24,768 bases of DNA from Firmicutes bacterium UBA5486 (GCA_002427045.1 DIPO01000012.1:1-24768), one strand, 5' to 3'. Positions 1-8,479 are shown, counted from the stretch's first letter. A program made the numbers and translations. Notes: generated by a model not told the origin, from the letters alone.

Positions 1-143
1 TTGATTAAATCACTTCGTGATATTAGGAAACCAGCATGAACAACCAATTAAAGCGCCTCTGGCGTTTGTCGACTCACCTGGCTTATATTTTCATCATTTC
101 ATGTGCGCGGGCAGTAGCCAGCGTGAGCGACTACTTTAAGTAA
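1..143. other. GC-richer stretch of unknown origin with a 35-codon reading frame
   Basis: Positions 61-130 are about 53% GC, against a clearly AT-rich surrounding sequence. A small reading frame runs 36-143 (+), starting MNNQLKRLWRLSTHL and ending VSDYFK, with no convincing ribosome site. Small inverted repeats are present: ATCAC-TTC-GTGAT near 8-20 and CGCC-TCT-GGCG near 53-63. The composition would fit the end of a decayed mobile element or a horizontally acquired fragment, but no family was recognised. I do not claim that the small frame is translated. Confidence 0.25.
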
Positions 144-161
144 GTTTAAGAGACAGTAAGA

Positions 162-216
162 TTGCTATTTCTAAAAAATAATGTATACAAGTGGAAGGGA
201 ATCTTTTGGTATACAT
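162..216 (+). promoter_or_regulatory. Candidate promoter and paired GTATAC operator upstream of the GH94 gene
   Basis: A possible -35 TTGCTA (162-167) and -10 TATACA (184-189) are 16 bp apart. The -10 overlaps the perfect palindrome TGTATACA (182-189). A near copy, GGTATACA, follows at 208-215, so ATGTATAC and GTATACAT form an 8-bp inverted repeat. The GT-N2-AC core is the type recognised by GntR/HutC-family regulators. The assignment is inferred from pattern only, and no such regulator gene is in the window. Confidence 0.35.
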
Positions 217-271
217 AGAATGATACATATGATCAGGATTTGTAGATTTTGGAGGGAGGAAAAACGGGAAA

Positions 272-2632
272 ATGCATTATGGATATTTTGATGATGAAAA
301 CCGGGAATATATAATTTTGAATCCAATGACACCGATGTCATGGGTTAATTACTTAGGGACAGCCGAGTATTGTGGTATTATCTCTAATAATGCCAGTGGT
401 TATGCTTTTTATCAATCGCCAAAAACCGGCCGGTTACTTCGTTTTAGGTTTAATAGCATTCCTATGGATCGTCCGGGGCGGTATATTTACATTCGGGATA
501 ATAAAGATGGCGACTACTGGTCGGCTTCCTGGCAACCGGTAGGGAAACCCTTAAATAAGTATAAGAATACCTGCCGCCATGGACTGGGCTATACAGTTTT
601 TACTAGTGAGTATAAGGGAATTACCTCGGATTATCGGGTTTTTGTCCCTATTGATCAGCCGATTGAATTCTGGGAGGTGGAGCTAACTAATAATTCTGAT
701 GAAGAACGGGATCTTTCACTCTTTACATATGCTGAATGGTGTTTTTGGCATATGGATCAAGACTTATCAAATTTTCAATATATACTTTATACCTGTCGGA
801 TGGGGTATCAGCAGGATATAATTGATTATTCGATTCGCTTATGGCCCAATCGGACACCTAAAGGATTTATGGCTTCTACTCTGCCCGTTGTGAGTTTTGA
901 TACGGATCGGGATGAATTTATTGGTCTTTATCGAAATGAAGGTAATCCGATTGCGGTAGAGCAGGGTAAATGCTCAAACTCGATTGCCCAAGGGGGTAAT
1001 CCCTGTGGTTCAGTGCAGAACCGGATAATTTTAAAACCTGGAGAAAAGAAATATGCCTTACATATTGTAGGGATTGGCGAGGCTGGAACTTTTGGTGCAG
1101 AATGTAAAAGAAAATACTCTGACAGGAAGAAAGTAGAAGAAGAGTTTGTCAAAATGCAGGATTATTGGGAGAAACGTCTTACTAAGTTTACCTGTTCAAC
1201 TCCCTCATTTGAGATTAATTCCATGGTGAATATCTGGAATCAATACCAGTGCCATACTACTTTTAATTGGTCGCGTTCTGCTTCTTTCAATGAAGCCGGT
1301 GGCCGGGATGGACTGGGTTATCGGGATACGAACCAAGATACATTAGGTGTTGTTCATTCGATTCCGGATCTAGTTCGGAATAAATTGATTGATTTACTCA
1401 AAGGCCAGCTCTCTTCTGGTGCTGCTATGCATAGTGTGCAGCCCTTAACCTGGAAACAGGGGGCTCACAATGTTCCACCGGAAGATCGGATTTTTTCTGA
1501 TGATCACCTCTGGCTTTTATTGTCAATTCCGGCTTATCTTAAGGAGACAGGAGACATGGACTTTCTCAAGACCAATGTTCCTTATGCGGATCAAGGGACT
1601 GATCGGGTCTATGATCATCTAAAAAAAGCCTTAGAGTTTTCGTGGGGGAAACGGGGTCCACATGGCTTATTACTGGGCTTGGCTGCTGATTGGAATGATT
1701 GTATTAATTTAAAGGGGCAAGGAGAAAGCGTATGGAGTACCTTCTTGTATTATGTTGGTTTAAATGAGTTTATTACATTAGCCGAACGTTTGGGGAATAC
1801 AGATGATGCTAGACATTTTAAGGCTTACCGGGAGGAAATTAAAAAGAAGATTAAAGAACATGCTTGGGATGGACAATGGTTTCTCCGGGGTTATCTAGAC
1901 AGTGGTAAAAAGTTGGGTGGTCAGGAAAGTGAACAAGCGAAAATCTTTATTAATAGTCAAACGTGGGCAGTTATTGCCGGAGTAGCAGAAAGAGAAGTCC
2001 TGTTACAGGCTATGGATAGCCTGAAACAGCTATTGGCTACGGAACATGGTATTGTCAAAAATTATCCGGCTTATCGGGAGCATATCCTTGAGGTGGGGGC
2101 GATTACCGATTTTCCTCCTGGCTTGAAAGAAAATGCTGCGATCTTTTGTCATACCAATACTTGGGCAGTAGTGGCTGAAGGGATTTTAGGCCGTGGTGAT
2201 CGGGCTTTTGAGTATTATCGTTCCTTTTTACCGGCAGCTAAAAATGAGATTGCCGATGTTTATACTATGGAGCCATATGTATATTCGCAGTTTATTACCG
2301 GAAAAGAACATCCTGATAAATTTGGCCGGGCCAGGAACTCTTGGTTGACCGGGACTGCAGCCTGGAGTTTTGTGGCAGTGACCCAATATATTCTCGGCCT
2401 TCGTGCTGATTATGATGGGTTAATTATTGATCCGACTATTCCTCAGGAGTGGGAAGGCTTTGAAATTACACGTGAGTATCGTGGGAAGAGTTTTAAGATT
2501 AAAGTTTCAAATCCGCATCGGGTTTGCCACGGGGTAGCAAACATGATAGTGAACGGAAAAACAGTAACAGGAAATTTAATCCCTTTAGATCTGATGAAAG
2601 AGGAAAACCTGGTAGAAGTATGTTTAGAATGA
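272..2632 (+). CDS. GH94 family glycoside phosphorylase (cellobiose/chitobiose phosphorylase-like)
   Basis: This 786-aa protein is predicted to cleave a beta-linked disaccharide with phosphate, giving a sugar 1-phosphate and a free sugar in the cytoplasm; it has no signal peptide. The N-terminal beta-sandwich (about 1-270) has the family landmarks YGYFDDENREYI, a WVNYLG motif, DRPGRYIYIRD and RHGLGY. The helical-barrel domain carries GLGYRDTNQD, SDDHLWL and the DWND motif (D473-D476) that holds the general-acid aspartate in GH94. Near 640 are KENAAIFCH and then WLTGTAAW. Length fits cellobiose, chitobiose or cellobionate phosphorylases (about 780-820 aa). The EQGKCSNS segment is closer to chitobiose phosphorylase, while other parts look like cellobiose phosphorylase, so the acceptor sugar is open. 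GGAGGGAGG at 251-259 supports the ATG start. The gene overlaps the GH53 gene downstream, implying co-expression. Confidence 0.9.
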   Translation: MHYGYFDDENREYIILNPMTPMSWVNYLGTAEYCGIISNNASGYAFYQSPKTGRLLRFRFNSIPMDRPGRYIYIRDNKDGDYWSASWQPVGKPLNKYKNTCRHGLGYTVFTSEYKGITSDYRVFVPIDQPIEFWEVELTNNSDEERDLSLFTYAEWCFWHMDQDLSNFQYILYTCRMGYQQDIIDYSIRLWPNRTPKGFMASTLPVVSFDTDRDEFIGLYRNEGNPIAVEQGKCSNSIAQGGNPCGSVQNRIILKPGEKKYALHIVGIGEAGTFGAECKRKYSDRKKVEEEFVKMQDYWEKRLTKFTCSTPSFEINSMVNIWNQYQCHTTFNWSRSASFNEAGGRDGLGYRDTNQDTLGVVHSIPDLVRNKLIDLLKGQLSSGAAMHSVQPLTWKQGAHNVPPEDRIFSDDHLWLLLSIPAYLKETGDMDFLKTNVPYADQGTDRVYDHLKKALEFSWGKRGPHGLLLGLAADWNDCINLKGQGESVWSTFLYYVGLNEFITLAERLGNTDDARHFKAYREEIKKKIKEHAWDGQWFLRGYLDSGKKLGGQESEQAKIFINSQTWAVIAGVAEREVLLQAMDSLKQLLATEHGIVKNYPAYREHILEVGAITDFPPGLKENAAIFCHTNTWAVVAEGILGRGDRAFEYYRSFLPAAKNEIADVYTMEPYVYSQFITGKEHPDKFGRARNSWLTGTAAWSFVAVTQYILGLRADYDGLIIDPTIPQEWEGFEITREYRGKSFKIKVSNPHRVCHGVANMIVNGKTVTGNLIPLDLMKEENLVEVCLE

Positions 2633-3765
2633 GGTCAAAAAAAAGCATATCAAAATTGGGGTTTTTTATTTTGATAATACTTTTATTATTTGTGGGTTGT
2701 CGAGGTAAAAGCACTGCTATTACTCCTATTCCAACTAGCAATGTAATAGTTGGATTTGATGCTTCGGAAGCAAAAGCAGCAGAAGATGCCGGTGTAGAGT
2801 TTAAAGATATTGATGGACAAATAAAACCTGCCTTACAAATATTTAAGGATCACGGTTATTCGTGGGTTAGAATAAGGAAGATGGTAGATCCTGCTATTGA
2901 TAGTGATGGTAATTATGGATTATTGCAGGACCTTGATTATGTGAAAACTATGGCCCGGGATGCTAAGAAACTCGGGTTGAAGTTTTTACTAAACTTCCAT
3001 TATTCTCATTGGTGGGCTGATCCAGAGAATCAGTGGACGCCACCACGCTGGAAAGAAAAGAGTCTTTCAGAGTTAACTCAAGCTGTATATGATTATACTC
3101 ATGAGATTATTACTGAATTACGCAAACAAAACACTATGCCAGATATGGTACAGATTGGTAATGAGATCAGGGGCGGAATGCTCTGGCCAGTAGGGAAAAT
3201 TGGTGAAGAAGAAGAAAGTTGGGATAATTTAGTAACATTAAGCAATGCTGCAGTTAATGCTGTTAAAGATGCTAGCGAATTGTCGTCGCGGCCATTAATA
3301 ATGATCCATATTCATGGAGGTGGTGATTTAGTTGGAACTGAATGGTTTTTTGATAATTTTGTAGCTCATGGTGGAGAATTTGATGTAATTGGTTTATCGT
3401 ATTATCCGATGTGGCATGGTACTTTTAAAGACCTGGAAAAAAATATTATCAGTAATATAAAAACATATAAAAAAGAGGTATATATAATAGAAACATCTTA
3501 TTACTGGGATACTAATAAAAATGGATATAGAGATGCAGAGGTACCATATTCACAGACACCGCAAGGACAATATGATTATTTACAAGATCTTAAAAAAGTT
3601 ATTAAAAAAACTGGAGCCAAAGGTGTTTTTTACTGGGGTTCTCACTGGACGCAGAGCGATAAATGGCTTGTTGCACCTGGTTGGAGTGATGATGATGCCT
3701 CAAGAAGGTCATTATTTGACGATGAGGCAAAAGCAACTAAAGGTATAAGAGGATTATTAGATTAA
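2620..3765 (+). CDS. GH53 arabinogalactan endo-beta-1,4-galactanase, lipoprotein
   Basis: GH53 enzymes hydrolyse internal beta-1,4-galactosidic bonds of galactan and arabinogalactan I. The protein opens with a charged n-region, a hydrophobic core and a lipobox LFVGC (Cys27), so it is probably lipid-anchored outside the membrane. GH53 landmarks are GFDASEAKAAEDAGV, LNFHYSHWWADP, PDMVQIGNEI (predicted acid/base E182) and IIETSYYW (predicted nucleophile E291), ending in GVFYWGSHW. Two starts are possible, ATG 2620 and ATG 2629. The second forms an ATGA overlap with the upstream stop. An AGAGGA site at 2599-2604 favours 2620 only weakly, and translational coupling is likely. A TTG further upstream (2524) would remove the N-terminal position of the signal peptide and is unlikely. 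The gene converges on the glycerol operon; no terminator hairpin is visible in the 39-bp gap. Confidence 0.88.
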   Translation: MFRMRSKKSISKLGFFILIILLLFVGCRGKSTAITPIPTSNVIVGFDASEAKAAEDAGVEFKDIDGQIKPALQIFKDHGYSWVRIRKMVDPAIDSDGNYGLLQDLDYVKTMARDAKKLGLKFLLNFHYSHWWADPENQWTPPRWKEKSLSELTQAVYDYTHEIITELRKQNTMPDMVQIGNEIRGGMLWPVGKIGEEEESWDNLVTLSNAAVNAVKDASELSSRPLIMIHIHGGGDLVGTEWFFDNFVAHGGEFDVIGLSYYPMWHGTFKDLEKNIISNIKTYKKEVYIIETSYYWDTNKNGYRDAEVPYSQTPQGQYDYLQDLKKVIKKTGAKGVFYWGSHWTQSDKWLVAPGWSDDDASRRSLFDDEAKATKGIRGLLD

Positions 3766-3804
3766 CTGCTGTAAGGATATATTTAAAAGAATAAATACAA
3801 AATT

Positions 3805-4158
3805 CTACAAATAGGTTTTAGTTGCTACTAAATTAACCCCTGTATTGGCAAGATTGCTCTTTAATATTTCACCACTTTTTATTGGTGGCTTTGCTAGTAT
3901 TTCCTTGATTTCCTGCATTGCTAAGAAAAGCTTTTCTTTTGGTAATGGTTGTTCACTTTTAACTGGTAACATCCTTGGCCTTTTTTCTACCTGCACTACT
4001 GCGGTTAATATTCGTTGAGGAGTCACCATTTCTTTTTTGGCGTATTCTGCTCCGCGCGGACAATTATTACCTTCTATTATCCAGCTGTTGGCCTTTGTCT
4101 TTTCTATTACATTAATTCGGCAACCAATTGGACAAATAATACAAGTTAATTCAGTCAA
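3805..4158 (-). CDS. DUF1667 Cys4 protein of the glycerol-3-phosphate dehydrogenase set
   Basis: This 117-aa protein has the DUF1667 pattern. C6, C9 and C13 (CIICPIGC) plus C33 (GNNCPRG) can form an iron-sulfur or other metal site. They are followed by AEYAKKE, PQRILTAVV, a PVKSEQPLPK segment and the C-terminal TGVNLVAT. The family regularly follows a GlpA-like and a GlpB-like flavoprotein in anaerobes, including Thermotoga. It is thought to be a small electron-transfer or assembly partner, although its biochemical role is not established. The start overlaps the upstream stop by 8 bases, so translation is probably coupled. It is the last gene of the operon, and I see no clear terminator after it. 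Confidence 0.88.
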   Translation of the reverse strand: MTELTCIICPIGCRINVIEKTKANSWIIEGNNCPRGAEYAKKEMVTPQRILTAVVQVEKRPRMLPVKSEQPLPKEKLFLAMQEIKEILAKPPIKSGEILKSNLANTGVNLVATKTYL

Positions 4159-5401
4159 TTTTTGTTTCCTCCTCTAAACTCACGGTTATAGAATTTGTAA
4201 ATTCCTTTAGTTTCTCTGGAGATAGGGTGTAACGGATAGTCTCTCCGGGTGTAACTACTCTTTGCTGTATTCTATTTTTGCCAATTTTAAGAGAAACACC
4301 TTTTTCTGGAAAATGAGTACGAATATAAAGGGTGGTAGGCTGATTGGTAGCAACATATTGGGGAATTACTGATCGAATATTTCTGCCCAAATTAACTTTA
4401 AAAAATGACGAGCTAAATTTATCACCTTGAATATAAGCAGCAGCAGCTTGACCAGCAACTTTGCTTTCGATACTAACATCATCAACCAGATCATGGACAT
4501 GTGCTACATTACCACAGGCAAATATTCCAGGCACAGAAGTCTCATAAAAAGAATTAACTAATGGCCCACATGTATTTGGGTCAAGTTTTACTCCTGCCAT
4601 CAAGGAGAGTTCATTTTCGGGTATTAAGCCTACTGAGAGAATTAAAGTATCGCAAGGAAGAAGAAAGGCTTTATTGTAAACCGGCTGAAGATCAGTTGTA
4701 ACCGGGGCAATTTGTACTCCTGTTATTCTTTTCTTTCCAATGATTTCGATTATTGTATGGCTTAAATATAAGGGAATCTTGAAGTCTTCTAAACATTGTA
4801 CGATATTCCGATTTAATCCTGTAGAATACGGTAAGCGTTCCAAAACTGCTTTTACTTTTATTCCCTCTAATGTTAGCCGACGGGCCATAATTAAACCGAT
4901 ATCCCCGGAACCGAGAATTATGGCCTCCTTGCCAGGAGATAAACCGTAAATGTTCATTAAATGCTGGACTGTTCCAGCGGTATATATCCCTGATGGCCGT
5001 GACCCAGGAATATTAATTGCTCCGCGTGGACGTTCTCGGCATCCCATTGCCAAGATAATTGCTTTCGCCTGGTAACAGTTTAATTTGCTACGACCGTTTA
5101 GGGCATAGACTTTACGGTCAGGAGTTATTTTTGTAACCATACTTTCAGTTTTTATATTAATCTGCGGGTATACATCTAGCTGGTCAATAAATCGTTGTGC
5201 ATACTCAGGGCCGGTTAACTCCTCTTTAAAATATTTTAAGCCAAAACCATTATGGATACATTGTTGTAAGATACCGCCTGGCTCATCTTGCCGATCTAAA
5301 AGCAAAATCTCCTTAACACCAGCTTCTGCTGCTCCGATGGCTGCCGCTAAACCAGCGGGGCCTGCACCGATAATGAGAAGATCTATTGGTATTTCATGCA
5401 C
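4151..5401 (-). CDS. FAD/NAD(P)-binding pyridine nucleotide-disulfide oxidoreductase, GlpB-like partner
   Basis: A 416-aa flavoprotein with an N-terminal FAD-binding Rossmann motif GAGPAGLAAA (12-21), then EPGGILQQCIHNGFGLKYF and LTGPEYAQRF. A second dinucleotide motif GSGDIGLIMARR lies in the middle, and the late FAD motif IFACGNVAHVHDLVD follows. Partners of this kind sit between a GlpA-like dehydrogenase and DUF1667 and probably pass electrons from glycerol 3-phosphate oxidation to NAD(P) or another carrier. The start is GTG at 5401: an in-frame stop lies just upstream and an AAAGGA site precedes it. The nearby ATGs at the junction are out of frame. It lies 27 bp after the GlpA-like gene in the same operon. 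Confidence 0.9.
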   Translation of the reverse strand: MHEIPIDLLIIGAGPAGLAAAIGAAEAGVKEILLLDRQDEPGGILQQCIHNGFGLKYFKEELTGPEYAQRFIDQLDVYPQINIKTESMVTKITPDRKVYALNGRSKLNCYQAKAIILAMGCRERPRGAINIPGSRPSGIYTAGTVQHLMNIYGLSPGKEAIILGSGDIGLIMARRLTLEGIKVKAVLERLPYSTGLNRNIVQCLEDFKIPLYLSHTIIEIIGKKRITGVQIAPVTTDLQPVYNKAFLLPCDTLILSVGLIPENELSLMAGVKLDPNTCGPLVNSFYETSVPGIFACGNVAHVHDLVDDVSIESKVAGQAAAAYIQGDKFSSSFFKVNLGRNIRSVIPQYVATNQPTTLYIRTHFPEKGVSLKIGKNRIQQRVVTPGETIRYTLSPEKLKEFTNSITVSLEEETKID

Positions 5402-5428
5402 GCCATTTTCATCCTTTCACATACTTAT

Positions 5429-6862
5429 TTACTTATTTCTTAAACTTCTAGTCAAAACTTCACTTCCCGGACCATTTTTTGTAACTTCCCACGGCAAAAT
5501 ATTTAGTTCCTCACAAAGAAGAGTAATAATTTTTTGTGTACAAAAACCTCCTTGGCAACGTCCCATTCCGCTTCTAGTACGAAGTTTTACTCCGTCTAAA
5601 GTAGTAGCGCCCCGGCGAATTGCGGCCCTAATCTCTCCTTCGCTAATCTGTTCACAGCGACAAACAATACGGCTGTAAGCTGGGTCTTTTTTCATTAGTA
5701 TCTCCTGCTCTTCTCGAGTAAGTGTCTGCATACGGATCAATCGACGATATGGATTAAAAACCTTTTTTTCCTTTAATTGCAGGCCAGTTTCTTGTAAAAG
5801 TTCAATAACATATTCCGCAATTGCCGGAGCTGCAGTAAGGCCGGGGGAGTCGATTCCTACGACATTAATAAATTGACGGGAAACAGGTGAATGGGCAATA
5901 ATAAAATCATCTGTATTACCTGATGCCCGGAGTCCAGCGAAAGAAGTAATTAAATCAGTTGCTTTAAGTGATGGCATTAAAGATTTTACTTCAGGAAAAA
6001 TCTCTTGCCATCCTGCGGCAGTAGTTGTTAGATCAGTAGAATCATTGACCTCTTGCGCTGTAGGGCCGAGCATAATGTTTCCTTCCGTTGTTGGAATAAT
6101 TAAAATACCTTTAGAATTTTCAGAAGGTAAAGGAAAAATAGTTCTTTTTACTAGACCTTCTAATTTTCGGTCAAGAATATATTCTTCGCCTTTCCGAGGA
6201 TGAATAGTAATAGAGTCATCTCCAATTAAAGCGGCAATTTTAGCTCCGTTAAGGCCTGCGGCGTTAATAATTTTTTTTGTTTTAAAGATTCCTCGGTTAG
6301 TAGTAACTAGAAATTGTTTTTTATCATAAACAATATTTAAAACCTTTGTTTGAATTGCTAATTGTACTCCGTTAGCTATGGCATTCTCAGTTAAAGCAAA
6401 GACCAGATCAAAGGGGATTACAATCCCTGCTGATTCTACAAAAACGCCGCCGGCTAGATTTGTAGAAAGGTTGGGTTCGAGCTGCAATAATTCTTCTTTG
6501 CTTAATTCAGAGAACCCAGTAATACCGTTGGTTCTTCCTTGTTGGACGAGCTTTTTCAAAATAGGCAGTTCCTCCGGGCTACGGGCTACGATAATTTGGC
6601 CATTATTTTTATATGAAACATTTAGCTCTTCAACTATTTTAGGGTATAGAGTATTACCTCGTACACAAAGCTGTGCTTTTAAACTTCCAGGCAAATCGTG
6701 AATTCCGGAATGGAGAATACCACTATTGGCTTTTGAAGTTCCAAAAGCAACGTCAACCTCTTTTTCTACTATTAGGATCTGAAGTTCATAACGGGAGAGT
6801 TCACGTGCTATGGAAGCTCCAACTACCCCGGCACCGATAATTAGGATATCTGTTTCGATCAT
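5429..6862 (-). CDS. glpA: FAD-dependent glycerol-3-phosphate dehydrogenase, GlpA-like, with C-terminal [2Fe-2S] domain
   Basis: This 477-aa protein is predicted to oxidise sn-glycerol 3-phosphate to dihydroxyacetone phosphate. The N-terminus has the FAD motif IIGAGVVGASIARELSRY, then TSKANSGILHSG, typical of the GlpA/GlpD and DAO-fold family. The C-terminus carries a BFD-type [2Fe-2S] domain with C401, C403, C436 and C441 (CxC-x32-C-x4-C), as in anaerobic GlpA but at the end of a shorter chain. The role is supported by the neighbouring glpK and glpP. No GlpC membrane subunit is present, so the electron acceptor is unclear. ATG at 6862 follows a strong AGGAGG. A hairpin with a U-tract lies just upstream and probably controls the gene. 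General family names such as NAD(P)/FAD-dependent oxidoreductase would also fit. Confidence 0.88.
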   Translation of the reverse strand: MIETDILIIGAGVVGASIARELSRYELQILIVEKEVDVAFGTSKANSGILHSGIHDLPGSLKAQLCVRGNTLYPKIVEELNVSYKNNGQIIVARSPEELPILKKLVQQGRTNGITGFSELSKEELLQLEPNLSTNLAGGVFVESAGIVIPFDLVFALTENAIANGVQLAIQTKVLNIVYDKKQFLVTTNRGIFKTKKIINAAGLNGAKIAALIGDDSITIHPRKGEEYILDRKLEGLVKRTIFPLPSENSKGILIIPTTEGNIMLGPTAQEVNDSTDLTTTAAGWQEIFPEVKSLMPSLKATDLITSFAGLRASGNTDDFIIAHSPVSRQFINVVGIDSPGLTAAPAIAEYVIELLQETGLQLKEKKVFNPYRRLIRMQTLTREEQEILMKKDPAYSRIVCRCEQISEGEIRAAIRRGATTLDGVKLRTRSGMGRCQGGFCTQKIITLLCEELNILPWEVTKNGPGSEVLTRSLRNK

Positions 6863-6885
6863 ATTTTCCGCCTCCTCTTTTTATC

Positions 6886-6938
6886 TAATAAAAACAAAAG
6901 GACTATATTCCCATCTTTTAAATGGGTTAATAGTCCTT
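6886..6938 (-). terminator. Rho-independent terminator or GlpP-controlled attenuator between glpK and glpA
   Basis: A 9-bp perfect outer stem pairs AAGGACTAT (6898-6906) with ATAGTCCTT (6930-6938). An inner CCCAT/ATGGG stem (6910-6914 with 6922-6926) closes a 7-nt loop. On the minus strand the stem is followed directly by TTTTGTTTTTAT, a classic intrinsic terminator. It lies 41 bp after the glpK stop and 23 bp before the glpA ribosome site. In Bacillus, GlpP with glycerol 3-phosphate prevents termination at a leader hairpin of glpD. A GlpP gene in this operon makes the same role likely here, which is inference. Confidence 0.8.
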
Positions 6939-6979
6939 CTCTAAATCTCATGGACATTTTATATTTTATAAAATTTGTC

Positions 6980-8479
6980 TTATTCTTGTTCAACCCAGCT
7001 TTGAGATCTTCTTACAGCTCTTAACCAATCGAAGCAAAGTTTATTCCGGTTGGCTACAGAGATTTTCGGTTCAAAGAGGTGCTCCATTTGGACTAAATCT
7101 TTAATTTCATTAATATTTGTCCATATTCCGATGCCTAATCCAGCAACAAAAGCTGCTCCTAAACCAGTTAACTCAAGTGAGCTATTGCGTTGGATTGGTA
7201 TGCCACAAATATCTGACTGAAACTGTAGGAGAAAATTATTAGCTGCTGCACCACCATCAACTCTTAAACATTTCGGTTTACACTTTGTTATTTTGCTCAT
7301 ACTATCGACAACTTCCTTGACTTGAAAGGCTATACCTTCTAATGCTGCTCTTACGATATGCTCTTTAGTGGTTCTAGAAGTTAGGCCAATAATTATTCCC
7401 CGTGCGTAAGGATCCCAATGTGGTGTTCCTAAGCCAGTAAAAGCAGGAACAAAGTAAACACCATCTGTAGTTGTAACTTTTTTGGCTAGAGTTTCAGTTT
7501 CAGCAACATCTTTTATTATTTCTAATTTATCGCGTAGCCATTTAACGACTGCTCCTCCGGTAAAAACACTGCCTTCAAGGATATAGGTAATCTTATCTTT
7601 AATTACCCAACCAATACTAGTTAAAAGCCCGTATTCAGGAAGAAAACATTTTTCTCCGGTATTCATCAACATAAAACAGCCAGTTCCATAAGTGTTTTTC
7701 GTTGTTCCGGGTTCTAGGCAGCCCTGCCCGAAGAGTGCCGCCTGTTGGTCTCCGAGTACCCCGGTAATAGGGATAGGATGTTTAAAAAGGGTAGTATCGG
7801 TTTCACCAAAAAATCCGACTGAGGGTTTAATTTCCGGTAACATACTTGACGGGATATCAAAGTTATTTAGTAGTTCAAGATCCCATTGTTTGGTATGAAT
7901 ATTAAGGAGTAAAGTACGGCTGGCATTGGAATAATCGGTCACATGGCTTAAACCACCTGTTAATTTCCAGATCAGCCAAGAGTCAATTGTACCACAGGCT
8001 ATTTTCCCCTCCCGTGCACGTTCGGGTACTCCAGTTACATGATCTAAAATCCATCTAATTTTAGTGGCAGAAAAATAGGGATCCAATCGTAATCCAGTCT
8101 TTTTTGTAACTTGTGGTTCTAAACCTTCAGAGGAAAGCTTCGCACAGAAATTTGCTGTCCGCCGGCATTGCCAGACAATTGCCGGGTAGACAGGAGAGCC
8201 TGTTTGGCGATCCCAGACTACGACTGTTTCTCTTTGATTAGTAATGCCAATGGCTTTGATTTCGTCTTCCTGCAGCCAAGAAAGTGAAAGGATGTTCTTT
8301 ATTCCATCCCTAACGGTCTGCCAGATGGTCTCAGGATCGTGTTCTACCCAACCAGGTTTTGGATAGCTTTGCGGAAAAGCTTGATAATATTTATATACAA
8401 TTTTTCCTTTAGTAGTAACTAGTAAAAGAGTTGTTCCTGATGTTCCTTGATCGATTGAGAGGATATACTTATTATTCAA
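6980..8479 (-). CDS. glpK: Glycerol kinase
   Basis: GlpK phosphorylates glycerol to sn-glycerol 3-phosphate with ATP in the cytoplasm. FGGY-kinase motifs are clear: DQGTSGTT (10-17), WVEHDPETIW, TNQRETVVVWD, GDQQAALFGQGC, NTYGTGC, FTGLGTPHWDP, LRVDGGAAANNFLL and LTGLGAAFVAGL. The start is one of three consecutive TTG codons. The third (8479) has the best spacing from AAGGAGGGG (8486-8494) and gives 499 aa, the usual GlpK length; extending to 8539 would add 20 unsupported residues. The ribosome site overlaps the stop of glpP, so the two are tightly coupled. The segment before ITGVLGDQQAA lacks the HFYG-type histidine motif phosphorylated by HPr in many Firmicutes enzymes, which suggests no PTS activation. 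No glpF is in the window. Confidence 0.97.
   Translation of the reverse strand: MNNKYILSIDQGTSGTTLLLVTTKGKIVYKYYQAFPQSYPKPGWVEHDPETIWQTVRDGIKNILSLSWLQEDEIKAIGITNQRETVVVWDRQTGSPVYPAIVWQCRRTANFCAKLSSEGLEPQVTKKTGLRLDPYFSATKIRWILDHVTGVPERAREGKIACGTIDSWLIWKLTGGLSHVTDYSNASRTLLLNIHTKQWDLELLNNFDIPSSMLPEIKPSVGFFGETDTTLFKHPIPITGVLGDQQAALFGQGCLEPGTTKNTYGTGCFMLMNTGEKCFLPEYGLLTSIGWVIKDKITYILEGSVFTGGAVVKWLRDKLEIIKDVAETETLAKKVTTTDGVYFVPAFTGLGTPHWDPYARGIIIGLTSRTTKEHIVRAALEGIAFQVKEVVDSMSKITKCKPKCLRVDGGAAANNFLLQFQSDICGIPIQRNSSLELTGLGAAFVAGLGIGIWTNINEIKDLVQMEHLFEPKISVANRNKLCFDWLRAVRRSQSWVEQE

Noticed and set aside
3766..3804. Terminator between the GH53 gene and the DUF1667 gene
   Set aside because: No self-complementary stem of useful length is present in the 39-bp gap.
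5337..5678. 113-codon plus-strand frame across the junction of the two glycerol flavoprotein genes
   Set aside because: It runs antisense through recognised FAD and BFD motifs and has no family pattern of its own.
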